Positions 54,456 through 63,079 of a stretch of DNA of 64,000 nt are shown piece by piece. The stretch lies in contig MPNE01000014.1 of assembly GCA_002238865.1 (NCBI GenBank), forward strand, positions 1 through 64,000. Reading direction: 5' to 3'. The position numbers were made by a program, and so were the translations under genes. The notes beneath the pieces were generated by a model. That model did no database searches. It was not told where the DNA came from and saw nothing but the letters and a program-made list of their open reading frames with translations. The DNA is from Gemmatimonadetes bacterium bin94 (lineage in GTDB: Bacteria > Gemmatimonadota > Gemmatimonadetes > Longimicrobiales > Gaopeijiaceae). Within the stretch, counting starts at the first letter, position 1, and every line of letters starts with the position of its first letter.

Positions 54456-55676
54456 CTATCCCTCGATCGCCAGGTTCACGATTTCCCGAAACCGGCTGAC
54501 AGGATTGTTGCCCCGGGGCGTCTGCGTAAAGACCAGCACGATCAGGTTGCGGGACGGATCCACGAACGCGTTGGTCCCGTCCGACCCGCCGTGCGAAAAG
54601 ACCCCCTCCTGCGACACCGACCACCCGTATCCGTAGTAGCCGGCGGGCCCGTCGGAGCCCGGGTTGGTACGGATCCTGGGTGACGTGACGAGCTCCACGC
54701 TCTCCTCCGAGAGGAAGCGTTTCCCGCCGTACACACCGCCGTTCAGAAACATCTGGCAAAAGATCACATAGTCGTCGGCTGTCGAGATCATCCCGCCGGA
54801 AGCCCGCACGAACGGCACCTGTGGCGGGTCGCCGGGGGTCCATCCGGGCATCCAGCCGCCCTCCCCGTTCCTCTCATAGTACACGACAGACATTCTGTCC
54901 AGCTTGCCGTCCATCTTCTCGTCCACTTCGTGATGGTAGCTGTCGTGCATGCCCAGCGGCGTGTACAGCTCCCGGTCGAGGTAGTCGTCCAGCGGCATCC
55001 CCGACGCCATTTCGGTCAGCGCGCCGAGGGTGTTGTACCCGGGGTTGTTGTAGCTGTAGGTGGTCCCGGGCGCGACCTCGGCCCCGACGTGACCGAACCG
55101 CGCGGCCTCCAGCTGCAACGTGGGCGCGTCCGGGTGCTCCGCGCTCGGCTGCATGTAGGGTTGCAGGAACAGGGTCGGGATCCTGAGTCCGCTCGCGTGC
55201 GACAGCAGGTGGCCGATGTTGACGAACCCGGCCCGGTAGTTGTCCCACGAGGGGATGTGCTCGCGCACCAGGTCCCCATAGGCCAGCTTCCCGTCCTCCA
55301 CGAGCATGGCGACGCCCGTGGCGACGACCGGCTTGGTGTTCGACGCCATCCGAAACAGGGTGTTCGGCTCCATCGGGATGTCCCGCGCCCTGTCGCGCCA
55401 CCCCAGCGCCTCGTGGAGCACGACCTTCCCGTCCTTCGCGACCAGCAGCACCGCGCCAACCAGGTCCCCGCGCGCGATCGCCTCCTCGTAGAGCGCGACG
55501 CCTCCGGCGAGCACCCCCGCCGACATGCCTGCCTCCGCCGGGGTCGCGCGGGTGACGACGGTGCCCTGGGCGGTTGCCGGCATCGAATGGGCCAGCACGG
55601 CGGCAGCCGCCAGGGCAGCGATCACGAGCTTTCCGGGGGTGCCCCGGGCACCTCTCGGGCGAATGGATGTTCTCAT
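54456..55676 (-). CDS. Exported serine hydrolase of the beta-lactamase/esterase family
   Basis: The 406-residue protein has a signal peptide ending SMPATAQ and a penicillin-binding/class C beta-lactamase fold. The catalytic SxxK is SNTK in FRMASNTKPVV, the second motif is YSYNN and the third HGG in FSHGGSDG. Such proteins may be D-peptidases, esterases or resistance enzymes; no ampR is adjacent. Its ATG overlaps the stop of the DUF2891 gene upstream. Confidence 0.88.
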   Translation of the reverse strand: MRTSIRPRGARGTPGKLVIAALAAAAVLAHSMPATAQGTVVTRATPAEAGMSAGVLAGGVALYEEAIARGDLVGAVLLVAKDGKVVLHEALGWRDRARDIPMEPNTLFRMASNTKPVVATGVAMLVEDGKLAYGDLVREHIPSWDNYRAGFVNIGHLLSHASGLRIPTLFLQPYMQPSAEHPDAPTLQLEAARFGHVGAEVAPGTTYSYNNPGYNTLGALTEMASGMPLDDYLDRELYTPLGMHDSYHHEVDEKMDGKLDRMSVVYYERNGEGGWMPGWTPGDPPQVPFVRASGGMISTADDYVIFCQMFLNGGVYGGKRFLSEESVELVTSPRIRTNPGSDGPAGYYGYGWSVSQEGVFSHGGSDGTNAFVDPSRNLIVLVFTQTPRGNNPVSRFREIVNLAIEG

Positions 55677-57001
55677 GGGACAGCTCCTCTCGTTGCCTGT
55701 ACCAGGTACTTGAGCGCGAAGGACCCGATCCAGTGGGATCCCGCGTAGTCTGCGTCGAACATGGTCTCGAACCCGGCCTGGACGTGTGCGTCCACGAGCT
55801 CCCGCAGGCGAGCCACCCTGGGGTCGTCCGCCGGCAGCGCCAGGGCGATGCGCACCATCGCATCCGCGCGGGTGAAGGCCAGGCCGATCAGGTGGGAGCG
55901 GGCACCCAGCACCGCCCGCAGCGAGTCGTTGGTGATCACGGCCCCACCCTCGGACGGTGGCGCGTCGTCGCTGGAACCCGCCGGAGCGGGGGTGCGCAGG
56001 GTCGCGAATTCGTCCGAATCGAGGGGGGGAAGAAAGTCATCCAGCCACTCGACGTAGGCGTCCCCTTCCATCACCATGGCCATCAGGGCCGCTTCTTCGA
56101 GACACGGCGACACGAAGTCCGACCGCCCCGGCTCGTAGGCGGTTGGACACCTCCGGTCGCCGGCGAAGAAGCGGACGGCGGCGTCCCTGAGCGCCTGATC
56201 CAACTCGGGGCGTTCGGCCATCCCCGTGGCCTGAAGGCTCATGGCAATGGCAAAGGCCGTGTTCGCGTGCACGCCGGTCCGCACCGGCCCCTCCAGCTCC
56301 GCCAGGTACGCGGCCAGCCGCTCGCTCACCAGGCCGGTGACGGGCTCGAGGCGCTCCGCCCACACCGATGCATCCGCGTCGTTCCACGCCGCCAGTTCGG
56401 CGTGTAGCAGGATGAGCCACGCCCAGCCGTAGGGCCGCTCAAAAGCGGGATTCTCCGTGAGGTATTCCAGCTCGCCCTCGATGGCGGCCTCGGAAAGATG
56501 GTCCCGCAGCTTCTCCCGGATCAGGGGCGTGACGGCCAATTCGGGCACCTCCTTCATCAGCCGGACCATGGTCCAGGTCGAGTTCACCGCCGAATGCCAG
56601 TCCCAGCACCCGTAGAATGCGCGATTCCGGTCAAACCCGCGCCGCCTCGTGTAGGCGATGTCGTCCAGGTACCCCGCGCGGTCGGGACGCAGCGTGTGCG
56701 GCCGGTCGACGCAGGAAAGGGGCATGGCAGCAAGGGCGAGCGCGGTTTCGGTGTCGAGGAGGGCGGCCGGGCCGACTGTGCCGACTGTGCCGACAGCGTC
56801 GGAGGCCCCGTCAGGCTCGGCCGTCGCGGAGGCGGCAGCAGGGGCCGCAACGGGGGCCGTGTCCGTGGTGCTCGCGCTGTCTCCCGGTGTCCCGGCGGGT
56901 ACGTCGGCCACGCAAGCGGTCGCCGCGAGGGACAGCGCCACCGCGCTGAAGCACGAAACGCCGCCCGGGGTGGAGGGCTTGAGGCGCTGGGCCATGGGCA
57001 T
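55673..57001 (-). CDS. DUF2891 exported protein
   Basis: The 442-residue protein has an N-terminal signal peptide and an Ala-rich linker (about residues 38-75). The helical domain carries the family motif RAFYGCWDWHSAVNSTW and a final SHWIGSFALKYL. DUF2891 has no established reaction that I know; the fold is an alpha/alpha toroid-like helical repeat. It is coupled to a serine hydrolase, so the two may act on the same extracytoplasmic substrate. Confidence 0.82.
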   Translation of the reverse strand: MPMAQRLKPSTPGGVSCFSAVALSLAATACVADVPAGTPGDSASTTDTAPVAAPAAASATAEPDGASDAVGTVGTVGPAALLDTETALALAAMPLSCVDRPHTLRPDRAGYLDDIAYTRRRGFDRNRAFYGCWDWHSAVNSTWTMVRLMKEVPELAVTPLIREKLRDHLSEAAIEGELEYLTENPAFERPYGWAWLILLHAELAAWNDADASVWAERLEPVTGLVSERLAAYLAELEGPVRTGVHANTAFAIAMSLQATGMAERPELDQALRDAAVRFFAGDRRCPTAYEPGRSDFVSPCLEEAALMAMVMEGDAYVEWLDDFLPPLDSDEFATLRTPAPAGSSDDAPPSEGGAVITNDSLRAVLGARSHLIGLAFTRADAMVRIALALPADDPRVARLRELVDAHVQAGFETMFDADYAGSHWIGSFALKYLVQATRGAVP

Positions 57002-57043
57002 CGATCGGTGGGCCGCGGGAATGAACCGGTGGGTCGCGCGGAC

Positions 57044-58729
57044 CTACCCGATCTCCGGTCTCCGCGAGTGCCAGTCGCTCCCCTTCTGGAACGCAGCCGC
57101 CACACTCAGGATACGATCGTCCGCGAACAGGTCCCCGATCAGGGTCGTGGTCAGCGGCATCTCGGTCGGGCTGTCACCGTCGGGGTTGCGCACGCCATAG
57201 TCGTACGGGACGACCGCGGCCGGGTGCCCGGTCTGGTTGGTCAGCCCCACCTGCCCCGACCCGCTGACGAACATGTCGAAGCCGTCCATGGCCCTGGCCA
57301 TCTCCTTCATGAGGATCAGGCGACGGCGCTGGGACTGTACGAAGTCGAGGGCGAGCGCGTCCCTTCCCCCCCGGAACCGGCTGAGCCGCCTGCGCTCCTC
57401 TTCGCTGACATCGTCGGGGATCGGCTCCGGCTCGCCCTCCGGCGCGACGTAGAAGTCGAACGCCGCCGACGACTCGACGCCCAGCGCGTTGGAGCGCCCG
57501 TCCGGGATTTCGGACATGGGTTGCGGGTCGGCGCCGAGGGCGCGCAGCTGTTCCAGAAACGACTCGGGCGCGTCCTCGGTGTAGCCGATCCGCATGGCAG
57601 ACAGGTCGGGGTCGGGATCGAACCGGAACGGCGTGGTAAGCGATCCCGGGTCCTTTTCGTCGGACCCGTGGATCGCGTTGAAGACGAGGGCGCAGTCGAG
57701 CGCGCTGCGGCACATCGGTCCGGTCTTGTCCATGCTCCACGACAGGACCATCCCGCCGTAGCGGCTCACCCGGCCGAAGGTGGGCCTCAGCGCGGTCAAC
57801 CCACACCGCCGCGAGGGCGACACAATGGATCCCTGGGTCTCGGTTCCGATGGCGAACGCCACGCACCCGGCGGCGGTTGCCGATCCCGGGCCCGCGGACG
57901 ACCCGCTCGATCCCTCGTCGAGGTTCCACGGGTTCAGGGTGCGTCCCCTGTACCAGCGGTCGCCCCGCGCGAACTCCCCGGTCGCCAACTTGGCCGCCAG
58001 CACCGCGCCCGCACTGCGAAGGCGCACGACAACCTCGGAGTCTTCCCGCGTGAATCGGCTGCGGAAGTCGGCGGCACCCCATGTGGTGCGGGTCCCCGAC
58101 ACGGCGAAGAGGTCCTTCACGCCGTAGGGGATGCCGTGCAGGGGTCCTCTCCAGTCGCCCGCGCTGATCTCGGCGTCGGCCTGGCGCGCCTCTTCCCGCG
58201 CCCGCCCTTCCAGGATGGTCACCGCGCAGAGCAGCACGGGATCGAGGCGCTTCAGACGGTCGAGGTAGACCTCGGTGAGCTCCGCCGACGTGATCTCGCG
58301 GGCCCGAATCAGCGCGGCGAGGCGGTGAACCGGAAGGAAGGCGAGGTCCTCTTCGCTGGTGGGAACCGGTCCGCTCCACGCCTCGATGTCGATCTCCGTG
58401 CGCGCGAAGGGGTTGCCGTCCGTCTCGTGCCACAGCTTCTCCATCAGGGCACCGGTCCCACCGGGATACGCCTGGTAGTGCATCGCCGGGGCTTCGCCAT
58501 TGCCGAGCGGGACGGGTACGGGTACCTCCTGGGGCGGCACCTGCACGATGGCAGCGCCCTCCTCAAGCGGTCCCGACCCGGGCAGCGCTCCCCGCGCGCC
58601 GGCGGTTGCCGCGGGCAACGGCTCCGGCCGCAGGGTCCCCACCGCCGCCGCGGCGGCCGCGGTGGCAAGGAAGCGGCGCCTCTCGATCGGATTGCCGGCA
58701 GGAGGTGGTGTCTTCCGTGATCTGGTCAT
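57044..58729 (-). CDS. Tat-exported amidase (amidase signature family)
   Basis: The 561-residue protein has a Tat signal (ERRRFLATAAAAAAVG) and the amidase-signature triad: Lys in GIPYGVKDLFAVSG, the middle Ser in EGSSGSSAGPG and the nucleophile Ser in GTETQGSIVSPS. It hydrolyses carboxamides to acids plus ammonia. GatA is unlikely given the export signal. ATG 58729 begins with the Tat signal. The LeuT-fold transporter gene ends 19 bases upstream. Confidence 0.87.
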   Translation of the reverse strand: MTRSRKTPPPAGNPIERRRFLATAAAAAAVGTLRPEPLPAATAGARGALPGSGPLEEGAAIVQVPPQEVPVPVPLGNGEAPAMHYQAYPGGTGALMEKLWHETDGNPFARTEIDIEAWSGPVPTSEEDLAFLPVHRLAALIRAREITSAELTEVYLDRLKRLDPVLLCAVTILEGRAREEARQADAEISAGDWRGPLHGIPYGVKDLFAVSGTRTTWGAADFRSRFTREDSEVVVRLRSAGAVLAAKLATGEFARGDRWYRGRTLNPWNLDEGSSGSSAGPGSATAAGCVAFAIGTETQGSIVSPSRRCGLTALRPTFGRVSRYGGMVLSWSMDKTGPMCRSALDCALVFNAIHGSDEKDPGSLTTPFRFDPDPDLSAMRIGYTEDAPESFLEQLRALGADPQPMSEIPDGRSNALGVESSAAFDFYVAPEGEPEPIPDDVSEEERRRLSRFRGGRDALALDFVQSQRRRLILMKEMARAMDGFDMFVSGSGQVGLTNQTGHPAAVVPYDYGVRNPDGDSPTEMPLTTTLIGDLFADDRILSVAAAFQKGSDWHSRRPEIG

Positions 58730-58748
58730 GTCTGTCTTTCCCGTTTGC

Positions 58749-59852
58749 CTATTGCCTGGCCCCGGCATCCCCGCCGGGCGGCCGCCGCAACTTGTAGACC
58801 CCCACCGTCAGCAGCGGCACCACCACGATCGCCATGAACACGATGCTCATGGCATTGTAGCCCTTGCCGATCAGTTCCACGAGGCCGACCCGCGACAACA
58901 GATACCCGGCCAGGAGGAGTCCGGCACCCGTAAGCGGACGCAAGCGCCTGGGCATCTCGCGGCCGCGGGCCCGATACACGCTGTTCACCCGTTCGTTGAA
59001 TGCGTGGATGAGCCCGGCACCGGTCTCGATGAGCGTCCCGAAGAGGATGACCTGGAAGGTGATCTGGAACGTTCGCGATCCCAGCACCTCGAGCAGATGG
59101 TTCGCCGGCACGGGACGTTCCAGCACACCCGGGTACTGCCCTGCAAGCGCGAAGTAGAAGAGCAGCCCCGGGATGATCGCGAGCGGCCCCGCGAGCGCCC
59201 CGGCCCACATCGCTTCGCCCCGCCGCCTTATGTGCCGCGTCGCAAACAGCATGGCCGGCACCAGCGAGATCTGCAGCGCCCCGTAGCGCGCCCCGGACGA
59301 AAACCAGCCGGGCCGCACCTCCCCGGTCCCGAGCGCGGCGCCGATCTGGTCGCCGAAACGGGCGATGCTCCACGCAAACAGGACGAGGTAGGCGCCGTAC
59401 AGCAGGAACGACCACCCCGCGAAGAAGCGCTCGATCGTGGCCGTCCCGCGAAAGACCAGCACCGCGATCGCGAGAAGCAGCCCGACCGCACCGACCCATC
59501 CCGGAAGCCCGAACGTCTCGGAGAGAAAGGTCCCGCCCGCCGATCCGATCACCGCGACGATCAGGAGGACCGCCGTGAGGTATCCGACCTCGTACAGAAC
59601 CCACCCGCGGCCGAGCAGGTGCTGGAAGTAGGAACGGTAGTCGTAGCTTGCATGCGCGCGCGCAAACTCGAAGCCCACCATGCACGTGACGCTGACCAGG
59701 ATCGTCGAGGGTATCATCCCGAGCAGACCGCCGAGAGGACCGTACTCGAGGAAGAACTCGACGAGTTCCCGACCGGTGCCGTAGCCGCCCGCGATGATGA
59801 TCGACTGGAAGACCAGGCCGGGAAGCAGATAGCGCCGGAACCAGGACGGCAA
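58749..59852 (-). CDS. YkvI-like LeuT-fold membrane transporter
   Basis: The preferred start is TTG 59852, six bases after GGAGG, giving 367 residues with about ten helices; an ATG at 59918 would overlap the ThiS-like gene. Helix 1 reads LLPGLVFQSIIIAGGYGTGRELVEFF, a YkvI/Nramp-relative pattern with no DPGN motif. It probably moves an organic solute or amino-acid-like compound. The following amidase suggests the substrate may be an amide product, which is inference. Confidence 0.75.
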   Translation of the reverse strand: MPSWFRRYLLPGLVFQSIIIAGGYGTGRELVEFFLEYGPLGGLLGMIPSTILVSVTCMVGFEFARAHASYDYRSYFQHLLGRGWVLYEVGYLTAVLLIVAVIGSAGGTFLSETFGLPGWVGAVGLLLAIAVLVFRGTATIERFFAGWSFLLYGAYLVLFAWSIARFGDQIGAALGTGEVRPGWFSSGARYGALQISLVPAMLFATRHIRRRGEAMWAGALAGPLAIIPGLLFYFALAGQYPGVLERPVPANHLLEVLGSRTFQITFQVILFGTLIETGAGLIHAFNERVNSVYRARGREMPRRLRPLTGAGLLLAGYLLSRVGLVELIGKGYNAMSIVFMAIVVVPLLTVGVYKLRRPPGGDAGARQ

Positions 59853-59854
59853 CT

Positions 59855-60133
59855 TCAACCTCCGGAAACGGCTTGCATGAAGAGGACGACGTCCCCGTCG
59901 GACACCGGACCGTCCCATCCGTCCATCCAGCGCGTGTTGGTCCCGTTGTGGAAGCAGAGGACATGCCGGCGAAGGTCGCCCGACTCGTCGAAGAGGTGGG
60001 GCTTCAGGCGGGGTTCCTGTTCGACCAGGTCGGCGAACACGCCGCGCAACGTCTCGCCGGACGCGGAAAACTCACGGACTCCGCCCGTCGCAGGCTCCAG
60101 GAGGGACGGGAGGGTCACGGTCACGGAAGGCAC
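59855..60133 (-). CDS. MoaD/ThiS-family sulfur-carrier-like protein
   Basis: GTG 60133 has AGGAG six bases before it, giving 92 residues. The beta-grasp fold ends VSDGDVVLFMQAVSGG, with the C-terminal Gly-Gly used for thiocarboxylation in MoaD and ThiS. No moaE, thiG or E1-like gene is nearby, so it may serve another sulfur transfer or a ubiquitin-like role. It lies between an Asp-box propeller gene and a membrane transporter and overlaps neither in coding sequence if TTG 59852 is the transporter start. Confidence 0.75.
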   Translation of the reverse strand: MPSVTVTLPSLLEPATGGVREFSASGETLRGVFADLVEQEPRLKPHLFDESGDLRRHVLCFHNGTNTRWMDGWDGPVSDGDVVLFMQAVSGG

Positions 60134-60200
60134 GATGCGCTCCTCGCCCGCCCGCCGGCACGCGGATGGCGGGGCCGCCCGGACACCCTGGCCGACGCCA

Positions 60201-61262
60201 TCAGTCCACCCACGCGGACACATGCAGGATGCGCGGCAGGACGACCGGCAGATTGGTCCAACTCTCGCCCAGATCGGTGCTGACGTGGAGCGTCCCGGAC
60301 GTTGTGCCCATGTACACGCCACCCGGCTCCAGGTCGTCCACCGACATGGCACCCCTGAGGACGGTCCCGAAGGCATGCGCCGCCGGAAGACCCGCAGACG
60401 CCGAATGCCAGCTGTCGCCACCGTCGGTGCTGCGCATGACCTTCAGCGCGCCTCCCACCGGAACGCGGTACTGGTCGCTCTCCTGGGGCACGGCAAAGAG
60501 GAACCTGGTTGCCCGGTCGAGCACGATGGGAAAGCCGAAGGCCGAATCGAGCCCGCTCTCGTTGCGTTCCCAGCGCTCGGCGCCGTCCCGGCTCCGATAC
60601 ATGCCGGAGTGGTCCTGCCGGTAGATCACCTCCGGGTCGTCCGGATCCTGCGCCAGGCCGTGAACGCAGTAGCCGATCTCCTTGAACTCCTCGTCCTCGT
60701 GGGCCCAGTACACGCCCCGGTTCTTCGGCACCCAGCTGGCGCCGCCGTCGTCTGTGCGGAAGACGCCGACCGCGGATATCCCGCACCACATCCGCTCGGG
60801 GTTGTCCGGGCTGAACAACATCGCATGGCAGCAGAGGCCGCCCGCGCCGGGCATCCACGCCTCGCGCGTCGCGTGTTCGTTCAGCCCCGTCAGCGGATCC
60901 CAGGAGTTGCCACCGTCGGTGCTCCTGAAGAGACCCGCGTCCTGCACCCCGGCGTAGAGCGTGCCCCGGTTTTCCGCGAGGGTCCAGATCTGACGGAAGC
61001 GGCTCGGCCCGCCTTCAGGGTACTCGGGCCCACCGGGAAGCTGCTCCCACGTCGAATTATGTACATAATTTCTGTACATATGTATCGCCGGGCCGTACAC
61101 ATCGCTCGCCACCGCCGCCAAGAACCGCCCGTCGGGGAGACGCAGCCCCGCCGTCACCTTCCATCCCTTCAGGAAGGGTCCCGCCACCTCCCAATCCCGC
61201 CGGTTCCCGCTGGTGACCCAGAAGCCACCTTTCGCCGTCCCCACCAGGACCCTCACACCCAT
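60201..61262 (-). CDS. Asp-box (BNR/sialidase-like) beta-propeller protein
   Basis: The 353-residue protein has repeated Asp-box motifs: STDGGNSW, TDDGGASW, SRDGAERW, STDGGDSW and STDLGESW, one per blade. These occur in sialidases, sortilin and photosystem assembly proteins. No signal peptide is seen and sialidase Arg residues are not obvious, so a binding or scaffold role is likely. Residues 60-70 come from a sharply AT-rich, palindromic patch (61055-61085). It lies 67 bases before the ThiS-like gene. Confidence 0.8.
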   Translation of the reverse strand: MGVRVLVGTAKGGFWVTSGNRRDWEVAGPFLKGWKVTAGLRLPDGRFLAAVASDVYGPAIHMYRNYVHNSTWEQLPGGPEYPEGGPSRFRQIWTLAENRGTLYAGVQDAGLFRSTDGGNSWDPLTGLNEHATREAWMPGAGGLCCHAMLFSPDNPERMWCGISAVGVFRTDDGGASWVPKNRGVYWAHEDEEFKEIGYCVHGLAQDPDDPEVIYRQDHSGMYRSRDGAERWERNESGLDSAFGFPIVLDRATRFLFAVPQESDQYRVPVGGALKVMRSTDGGDSWHSASAGLPAAHAFGTVLRGAMSVDDLEPGGVYMGTTSGTLHVSTDLGESWTNLPVVLPRILHVSAWVD

Positions 61263-61327
61263 CCACGCTCTCCTTGCCTGTCAGCACTCACGTTCCGGCG
61301 CGGCGCACCGGCCATCAGTTCACGGAC

Positions 61328-61336
61328 TGCTATACT
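61328..61336 (+). promoter_or_regulatory. Extended -10 promoter of the DCC gene
   Basis: TGCTATACT forms an extended -10 element (TGn plus TATACT) with transcription expected near 61343. No good -35 is seen, which is common for extended -10 promoters. The leader to ATG 61372 would be about 29 bases. Confidence 0.45.
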
Positions 61337-61371
61337 TGGACGGCACCCCACACACCCGTCAAGTTGGCACG

Positions 61372-61797
61372 ATGAACGACCCCCGCCCCGTCATCCTCTT
61401 CGACGGCGTCTGCAACCTTTGCAACGCCTCGGTGCGGTGGGTCCTCAGACACGACTCCCGCAAGCGGTTCGACTTCGCTTCCCTGCAATCCGGCACCGCA
61501 CGGCGACTCCTCGCCGCTGCCGGCGCGCCCGCACCCGGCTCCCTCCCCGACGCGATCGTCCTGATCGACCAGGGCGGGGTTCACACCGGTTCGGCCGCGG
61601 CCACCAGGATCGCCCGGCAGTTGCGGTTCCCGCATTCGCTCCTCGGCCTGGGCGCCGCCCTTCCTGCCTGGCTCCGCGACCCCGTCTACCGCTTCGTCGC
61701 CCGCAACCGCTACCGCTGGTTCGGCCGCCGTGAACGCTGCGAACTCCTCCAGCCCGACCACGCCCACCGCTTCCTCGACGCTCACGAGCTTAACTGA
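61372..61797 (+). CDS. DCC-family thiol-disulfide oxidoreductase-like protein (DUF393)
   Basis: The 141-residue protein starts MNDPRPVILFDGVCNLCN. The DxxCxxC motif (DGVCNLC) gives the DCC family its name. The domain is thioredoxin-like and its two cysteines may catalyse thiol-disulfide exchange. Other conserved pieces are RWVLRHD and RFVARNRYRWFGRR. It converges on the second DUF4143 gene. Confidence 0.88.
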   Translation: MNDPRPVILFDGVCNLCNASVRWVLRHDSRKRFDFASLQSGTARRLLAAAGAPAPGSLPDAIVLIDQGGVHTGSAAATRIARQLRFPHSLLGLGAALPAWLRDPVYRFVARNRYRWFGRRERCELLQPDHAHRFLDAHELN

Positions 61798-61806
61798 CGC
61801 GGGTAC

Positions 61807-62976
61807 TCACACGCGGCCCGCACCCGGCACAAGGTCACCTTCCCGGAGGCGCTGCACGAACGTGTCGGCCGGTACGACGTCGATCCCGTCGCGGGTCCGG
61901 CGCGGCCGCGGCTCCAGGCAGACGATCATGCGCCGCTTCACGGGGTGCTCCGTCGCCAGGCTCCGCAGGCCTTTGAGGTGTTGCCGGGTGACCGCCGCGG
62001 TTGCCTTCGCCTCGATGGCCAGCACCATGTCGCCGATGATGAAGTCGACCTCGATCCCGCTCGGGAGGCGCCAGTACGAAAGTTCTTCGTCGAAGTCGCG
62101 ATATCCGAGGAGGGCGGAGAGCTCGTGACAGACCCAGTTCTCGAAGGCCTTGCCGTAGAGTTCGGAGCGGGGCAGGACGGCTCCGCGCCGGGCCAGCCGG
62201 TTTACGACCCCGACATCGGCAAAGTAGAACTTCGGCGCCCCGATGACCCGTCGTTTTCGGCGCTTGCGGTATGCGGGCAGCCAGCGGGCAAGCAGGGTGT
62301 CTTCCAGGATCCCGAAATATGCCTTGGCCGTCGGATTGGAAACACCGCATTCGCGGGCGACATTCGAGAAGTTGACCATCTCGCAGTCGCTCAGCGCCGC
62401 CACGTCCAGAAAGCGCGAGAAGGCCGGCAGGTTGCGCACCAGGCCCTCGGCGGCGACTTCTTCCCGCAGGTAGTCGGCAATGTACGAGTCGAGCAGTTGA
62501 CGCGGCCGGCTCGCCTGGTAGATCCGGGGCAGGTAGCCCCGGTTGAGCAACCGGTCGAGGTCGAAGTCGCTCCCGAGCTCTCCGGCGGTGACGCCACGCA
62601 ACTCGTAGCGCACGGCCCGGCCGCCGAGCAGGTTGGCGCCGCCGCGACGCACCTTTCGCGCGCTCGATCCGCAGAGGGCGAAGTGGAGTCCCCGGTTTTC
62701 CATGAGCCAGTGCACCTCGTCGAGGAGAGCCGGGACCTTCTGGACCTCGTCAATGACGATCTGGCGCCCGGGATCAGGTGCCTCCGCCTCGACTTCCTGG
62801 CGCAGCAGTTCAGGCCGGGTAGCGTAGCGGCGGAACTCATCGCTCTTCAGAAGGTCGATCCAGTGCCCGTCCGGGTAGCAGCGGCGCAGGAGCGTGCTCT
62901 TGCCCGCCTGGCGGGGCCCCCAGAGAAAGAAGGTCTCCTCGCCGGAGGGCGGCAATATCAGTGATCGATTGAACAT
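61807..62976 (-). CDS. AAA-type ATPase with DUF4143 domain (second)
   Basis: The 389-residue protein has Walker A GPRQAGKST, Walker B-like QIVIDEVQKV, sensor LCGSSARK and a DUF4143 end with IEVDFIIGD and LAIEAKATAA, resembling a PD-(D/E)XK core. ATG 62976 directly abuts a perfect inverted repeat; a longer reading frame would run into the dispersed repeat and is improbable. It shares the layout but not close identity with the protein at 28730-29911. Confidence 0.85.
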   Translation of the reverse strand: MFNRSLILPPSGEETFFLWGPRQAGKSTLLRRCYPDGHWIDLLKSDEFRRYATRPELLRQEVEAEAPDPGRQIVIDEVQKVPALLDEVHWLMENRGLHFALCGSSARKVRRGGANLLGGRAVRYELRGVTAGELGSDFDLDRLLNRGYLPRIYQASRPRQLLDSYIADYLREEVAAEGLVRNLPAFSRFLDVAALSDCEMVNFSNVARECGVSNPTAKAYFGILEDTLLARWLPAYRKRRKRRVIGAPKFYFADVGVVNRLARRGAVLPRSELYGKAFENWVCHELSALLGYRDFDEELSYWRLPSGIEVDFIIGDMVLAIEAKATAAVTRQHLKGLRSLATEHPVKRRMIVCLEPRPRRTRDGIDVVPADTFVQRLREGDLVPGAGRV

Positions 62977-63000
62977 GAATATCAAGGTATCATGATATTC
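62977..63000. promoter_or_regulatory. Palindromic operator-like site at the second DUF4143 gene
   Basis: GAATATCA (62977-62984) and TGATATTC (62993-63000) are a perfect 8-base inverted repeat with an 8-base centre, in AT-rich DNA touching the start codon. This is a typical repressor-site layout and suggests tight, possibly autogenous, control. Confidence 0.5.
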
Positions 63001-63079
63001 TGAAGTATGGTATCCCGATTTCCCACTCATCAGGCGGTCGCTGGCCAACGTGGGCCACAGCTCCGCACCGTCCCAATCC

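Noticed and set aside
58500-61733. A 1077-residue plus-strand open frame
   Set aside because: It covers four convincing minus-strand genes and shows no recognisable domain; its composition is that of a shadow frame.
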